NCBI GenBank assembly: GCA_009746045.1 | Contig: RPFO01000743.1 | Span: 1 to 32,227, forward strand | Origin: Mesostigma viride | Taxonomy: Eukaryota; Streptophyta; Mesostigmatophyceae; Mesostigmatales; Mesostigmataceae | Direction: 5' to 3' | DNA: 32,227 bases | In this document: piece by piece, positions 28,841-32,227 of the stretch | Numbering within the stretch: the first letter of the stretch is position 1 | Layout: every line of letters begins with the position of its first letter | Made by a program: the position numbers and the translations under genes | Notes under the pieces: model-generated | The model's input: only the letters and a program-made list of their open reading frames with translations | Databases searched by the model: none | What the model was told of the DNA's origin: nothing

Positions 28841-29290
28841 CTATTCTAATTGACTCCGCGTCAGGGCTACTATCTGATTTTCTACCCTATCCTCTCCCCC
28901 AGGGCCCAAGCCCATGGGCAAGGCTACTACTCCCGAGGAGCGGTGGGACGGGAGGCCGCCTCGCCCGACCACCCGCCCTCTTCCCCCCTCCTCCTCTTCG
29001 TCAGCCTCCTCCTCGTCGTCATACTCGTAGCCGGCCACAGCGTACGTCTGGCCGGAAGAGGAGGACTGTCGCCGCGCCTCAATCTCGTTAACCGCACGTA
29101 GCACGCCCTTGGTAGAGCTGGTCGCGGGCGGTCGCGGCTGCTGATACTGAGTCGGGACCTGTCTGGCATGCTGCAGACGAGCCGCACGCTCACCCGCGTT
29201 GCGGGGTCGGTCCCGGGACCGGAGGAGTCGGGGCGGCTGCCGAAGGCTGGTCCAGAGAAGCGAACGCTGGGTTCCATATCCCCTGCACCA
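28841..29290 (-). pseudogene. Element C Gag C-terminal tail
   Basis: After a shift just downstream of the zinc knuckle, this frame reads EIEARRQSSSSGQTYAVAGY, then an Asp/Glu-rich stretch and an Arg/Gly-rich end. The coding-like composition supports it as the natural continuation of Gag. The alternative frame is Arg/Pro-rich noise. Confidence 0.55.
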
Positions 29291-30061
29291 CGACTGGCGT
29301 GCTTGCTCCGGAGCTTGGGGCAGTCGCGCTTGAGGTGTCCCACCTCGCTGCACATGAAGCACCGCGCCTTACTAGCGTCGATCGCGTTGACACCCTGGTC
29401 AGTGTAGCCATCATCAGGGTCGTCGAGGTACTCCTCCTCCTCCTCGCCGGCGAGCTCGGTGGAGTACATCTGGTTCACCCGTCGCGGGGGAGCTGGCCTG
29501 AAGAAACGGCGCACCGAGGGGGCGCGCCCGCGAGACACCACGTCGGCCACCTGCAGAAGGTATCTCTGGATGTTCAGGATGTCCCACTCCTTCCAGGGGA
29601 CCTCAGCGTAGTGTTTGAATACCTCGTCCTGCAGCTCGGGGCTGAGCGCCTCGATGAATCTGATCTTGTACTCGTACCAGGTCATGTCGGTTAGATAAGC
29701 GGCGCTGGACTCAAACTTGGACAGAAACTCGCGATATGGGGTGGTCCCCTGGCGCAGCTTGCCGAAAGCGATCCGCTCGTGGAGCTCCGCGTCTGGGGGT
29801 ATCAGCTTGCGGCGCACCCGGTCCATCAGCTCCTCCACGGTTTGCGGGTATGACTGGGATGCGATGCTCTCACAGTTCAAGATGCTCACCACCGAGGGGT
29901 CCATGCAGGTGTTGACCACATGTGGGATCAAATCACAGGTGGCCAGTTCCCAGCTGTTGTGATTGCACCAAACGGTATACTGCTGAATTGCCACATGCGT
30001 CCCCATTCGTCGACCTCTCGCGGTTTCATATCCGCGTGCAGCTTGGGTACATTCTTGAAGG
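29290..30061 (-). pseudogene. Element C Gag core with CCHC zinc knuckle
   Basis: PTFKNVPKLHADMKPREVDEW (up to about 30006) shifts by one base near 30005 into the frame at 28927-30006. That frame has a retrotransposon Gag helical core (LHERIAFGKLRQGTTPYREF, then LSKFESSAAYLTDMTWYEYK and IRFIEALSPELQDEVFKHYA). The knuckle is CFMCSEVGHLKRDC (about 29320-29361), preceded by an acidic hinge (AGEEEEEYLDDPDDG). The role is particle assembly and RNA binding. Confidence 0.85.
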
Positions 30062-30067
30062 TAGGCA

Positions 30068-30105
30068 TCGGTGGGCCTTTATCGTGTTAAGCTTAGGCCC
30101 ACCGA
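30068..30105. repeat. 10-bp inverted repeat in element C Gag
   Basis: TCGGTGGGCC (30068-30077) faces GGCCCACCGA (30096-30105) across 18 bases. Confidence 0.7.
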
Positions 30106-30785
30106 CCTCTCTGTAGGAGATGGAGCCGAATGCTGGAGGCTGCGATCGCGGGAGAGATCCGGATCTGTCCGGTGTGCCGTGTGTCCGGCGCACCTGTACC
30201 GACGAGGGGTGTTCGTACCCCGGGTCATCCAGTGCCACCCTGCTGAAATTCAGGTTACCGACGGCCGCGGGCGAAGGGACCACGCTACTGTCAAACGCCC
30301 ATAGACGCTGCGGCTGGGTACCGGACGCTGGACGGGCGTATGAGTCTCCTCGCCTCGGGCAGTGACACTGCTTCTGTCATCCCCTGGCCTGGCCCAAGGT
30401 CTATGAGTACCAACAGGCGGGCCCTGAGTAGCTGGACCCTCGTCAACCTCGCCCATCCCTTCCAGATCGTCGAACTCGCCATCTGCCCCTGGAATCTCAC
30501 CATCTTCATCCGAAGTCCATAGCGCCGTGGGCAGCAGGGAAGTACTGCCGAAGGACACTCTGCATCTGCCCCGGTGAGGGGACCGGCGGAGGTCCCTGGG
30601 GACGCCCCCGCCCCGCCCAGGGATGCAATGGCCGTCCTGTGGCTGGCTGCTGATAACGTAGTGAAGGGCATCTTCATTCTCGTCTCCCTGCTGCTCTGGA
30701 TCAGGTGGTAGCCATTGTGGTCTCGTCTGGGGTTGTTGCTGCTGCATCCGGGGTTGCTGCTGTTGCCGTTGCTGCTGCGGTGACC

Positions 30786-30820
<35 letters not shown>

Positions 30821-30829
30821 GGTTGCTGC

Positions 30830-30902
<73 letters not shown>

Positions 30903-31209
30903 TGCTGCTGCGAGTACTCTTGGAGTCTCTCTCGGTCGTTCCTGTCATCTCCCTGCCTTGTTAAGGCGTCTAGATTGTCCCCATCCGCTGGGAACCTAGG
31001 GTTCTGATCTCTGGATCGTGGGAAGCCTTCCGCAGGTCTCTCCATGACCTCACCTGTATCTGTCCCTGCTTGGACGTGCAGTGGTACCTCTATCCTTCTG
31101 TACCGTGCTCGTGGTTGTCTACCGGTTCTACCTCTGTATTCTCTGGATCTCGTTCTCTAGTCTCTTCCTCTGTATCTTGGCGTTCCTTGTTTTGGGACCG
31201 TGTTGGCAT
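30106..31209 (-). pseudogene. Element C Gag N-terminal region, Gln-rich
   Basis: The most likely start is the ATG at 31207-31209 (MPTRSQNKERQD), which runs 39 codons to TAG at 31090-31092. Coding-like sequence continues in another frame (EVMERPAEGFPRSRDQNPRF, from about 31050), enters the polyglutamine tract, and leaves in a third frame (RPQWLPPDPEQQGDENEDAL, then an acidic DEDGEIPGADGEFDDLEGMG stretch). It therefore carries at least two frameshifts. It is probably a disordered Gag N-terminus. Confidence 0.6.
30787..30911. repeat. CTG/CAG trinucleotide tract (polyglutamine-coding)
   Basis: About 40 CTG units, with short interruptions near 30820-30833 and 30899. On the minus strand it encodes Gln in one frame, and Ser or Ala in the others. 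The flanking frames differ, so a length change inside the tract is the likely cause of one Gag frameshift. Confidence 0.93.
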
Positions 31210-32227
31210 GGTGCTCGTACCGGTACCTTACACTGCAGGCAACACCTCCCCAGGAAGGAAGAGAGAGAAAGAGAGAGGGAGCAACCACGTGCTATAGAGC
31301 TATAACTATAGAACCTAATACTACTCCTAGTAATGGTCTCCTCTACTGTTTGCTGGGGCCAATGCGTCAACTGAGAGAAGGTCACTGTAACTGCTGTCCC
31401 CTCCCGACTGCTGAGCGTGGTGGTTTAGAGCATTCACGTGTAGTGTGCATCCCTCAGGCAATGGCATGTGTTCCCTAACAAACCTATCTGCGTCCATGAT
31501 GTTATCAAATCCCTTCACTTGGCACTAGAGTCTTTAGACATTATCTTATCCTTGATGTGTTCTCTTCACATGCCTTCCAACTGTAAATATGGCTGGTCTA
31601 CCCTCCCCCCATCATGGGCCACGGTAGTAAGGAAATCCAGATTGACCACCTTATTTATATCTGTCGTCTGGGCATGTTACATGCGGCTGGCAGAGGCTTG
31701 CGGCAGGAGAGAAGGAGGGGATCCAGGCTACCTCTAGGTGCAGTGACCTTTACCAACACAAACAAGGGAGAAGCACAGAGTCTAACACAGCAACGCCCGA
31801 GCTTCCGCGGACCGGGCTATACGCACACACGGAGGTAAACACCGTCAACACAGTCGGCAACAGCAGACGGTATCCACCCCCACGACCCCTTGCAGGTCAA
31901 AAACGAATTGCCGTCTCCGCGACGTCCATGGGCACCAACGCACATTTACAACCTATAGAGGTACAAATATAACATACACCCTACGCGTGCGGTCCCGGAG
32001 AGGAAGCGAGCTCGCCAGCTAGCCTTCAGCAGGCATAGCTTGTAAAGAAAGAATTCTAATAGGGACGTACCATCTTCGATGACGTTATCCCTCCTGAGCT
32101 GGCCGCCACCCGGTGTCGTTGAAGGCAAGCCCGGCGCACTAGTGTCGTTGAAACAGGAGAGCTGAACGCTTCGTTGACAGCACCTCACACAGGACTATTG
32201 CTCCCGCCGAGTATCAGACTGGCCGCT
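31210..32227. other. Region upstream of element C Gag; no 5' LTR recognised
   Basis: It was searched by eye for TGTTACGTCCCAGCCC and its complement, and for a tRNA-Met-type primer-binding site; none was found. It holds a GA-rich stretch (31256-31285) and short unrelated frames. The region may be a long leader, or another insertion may separate the element from its LTR. Confidence 0.45.

Larger units (their letters stand above)
21423..31209 (-). mobile_element. Element C: chromodomain Ty3/gypsy retrotransposon (chromovirus) with long C-terminal extension
   Basis: Order on the minus strand: Gag (from 31209) with CCHC knuckle, retropepsin, reverse transcriptase, RNase H, integrase with chromodomain, an extension of about 865 residues, polypurine tract, 3' LTR. 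This is the standard Ty3/gypsy order. Around ten changes of frame break Gag to integrase. No 5' LTR copy or primer-binding site was found between 31210 and the window end. Confidence 0.88.

Overview
The window is repeat-rich eukaryotic nuclear DNA dominated by transposable elements. There are no bacterial-type operons. GT-AG introns can be guessed at, microsatellites are very long, and three reverse-transcribing element types plus one cut-and-paste element are present. The chromodomain Ty3/gypsy element and the non-LTR element with a PD-(D/E)XK endonuclease tail fit a plant or green-algal genome. A charophyte such as Chara is my best guess, but the sequence alone does not prove it. I found no convincing intact host gene and no tRNA or rRNA.

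Left third (1-10.9 kb): fragments of possible small host exons (363-1473, 2259-2387, 8527-8547) lie among tandem repeats. The repeats are a 1.34-kb (CCAT)n block (3246-4588), a 288-bp-period array with a near-perfect hairpin in two units (6061-6775), an adjoining 109-bp array (6776-7230), (CT)68 (8236-8371), a G/K-codon-rich degenerate array (9100-9495), an exact 50-bp-period array (9726-9975) and a 15-bp array (10681-10845). A short stem-loop followed by AT-rich sequence recurs around the CCAT block.

Middle (10.9-17.9 kb): a decayed minus-strand LTR-type retroelement (element A). Its readable order is Gag with zinc knuckles, integrase, then a protease-like domain whose active site reads DTK instead of DTG. 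Reverse transcriptase is absent. Its integrase is split by a 3,128-bp insert (12215-15342) with 14-bp terminal inverted repeats and a TTAA duplication, as in piggyBac-like or Kolobok-like transposons. Removing the insert and one TTAA restores the integrase frame. Inside the insert sits the 3' end of an endonuclease-bearing LINE (about 12374-13803) whose reading frame is intact. Three generations of insertion are therefore nested.

Right half (18.5-31.2 kb): two related Ty3/gypsy elements lie tail to tail. Element B (+) keeps only an integrase remnant (18541-19090), a degenerate 3' coding stretch, a polypurine tract and a 3' LTR (20294-20865). Element C (-) runs from a gag start at 31209 to a polypurine tract and 3' LTR (21423-22007). 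Gag, protease, reverse transcriptase and RNase H of C are broken by many frameshifts. The reading frame from the integrase core through the chromodomain continues unbroken into about 865 further residues of unknown function (22227-25940). That env-position extension is the most novel-looking coding sequence here. The 5' LTR of C is not visible before the window ends.
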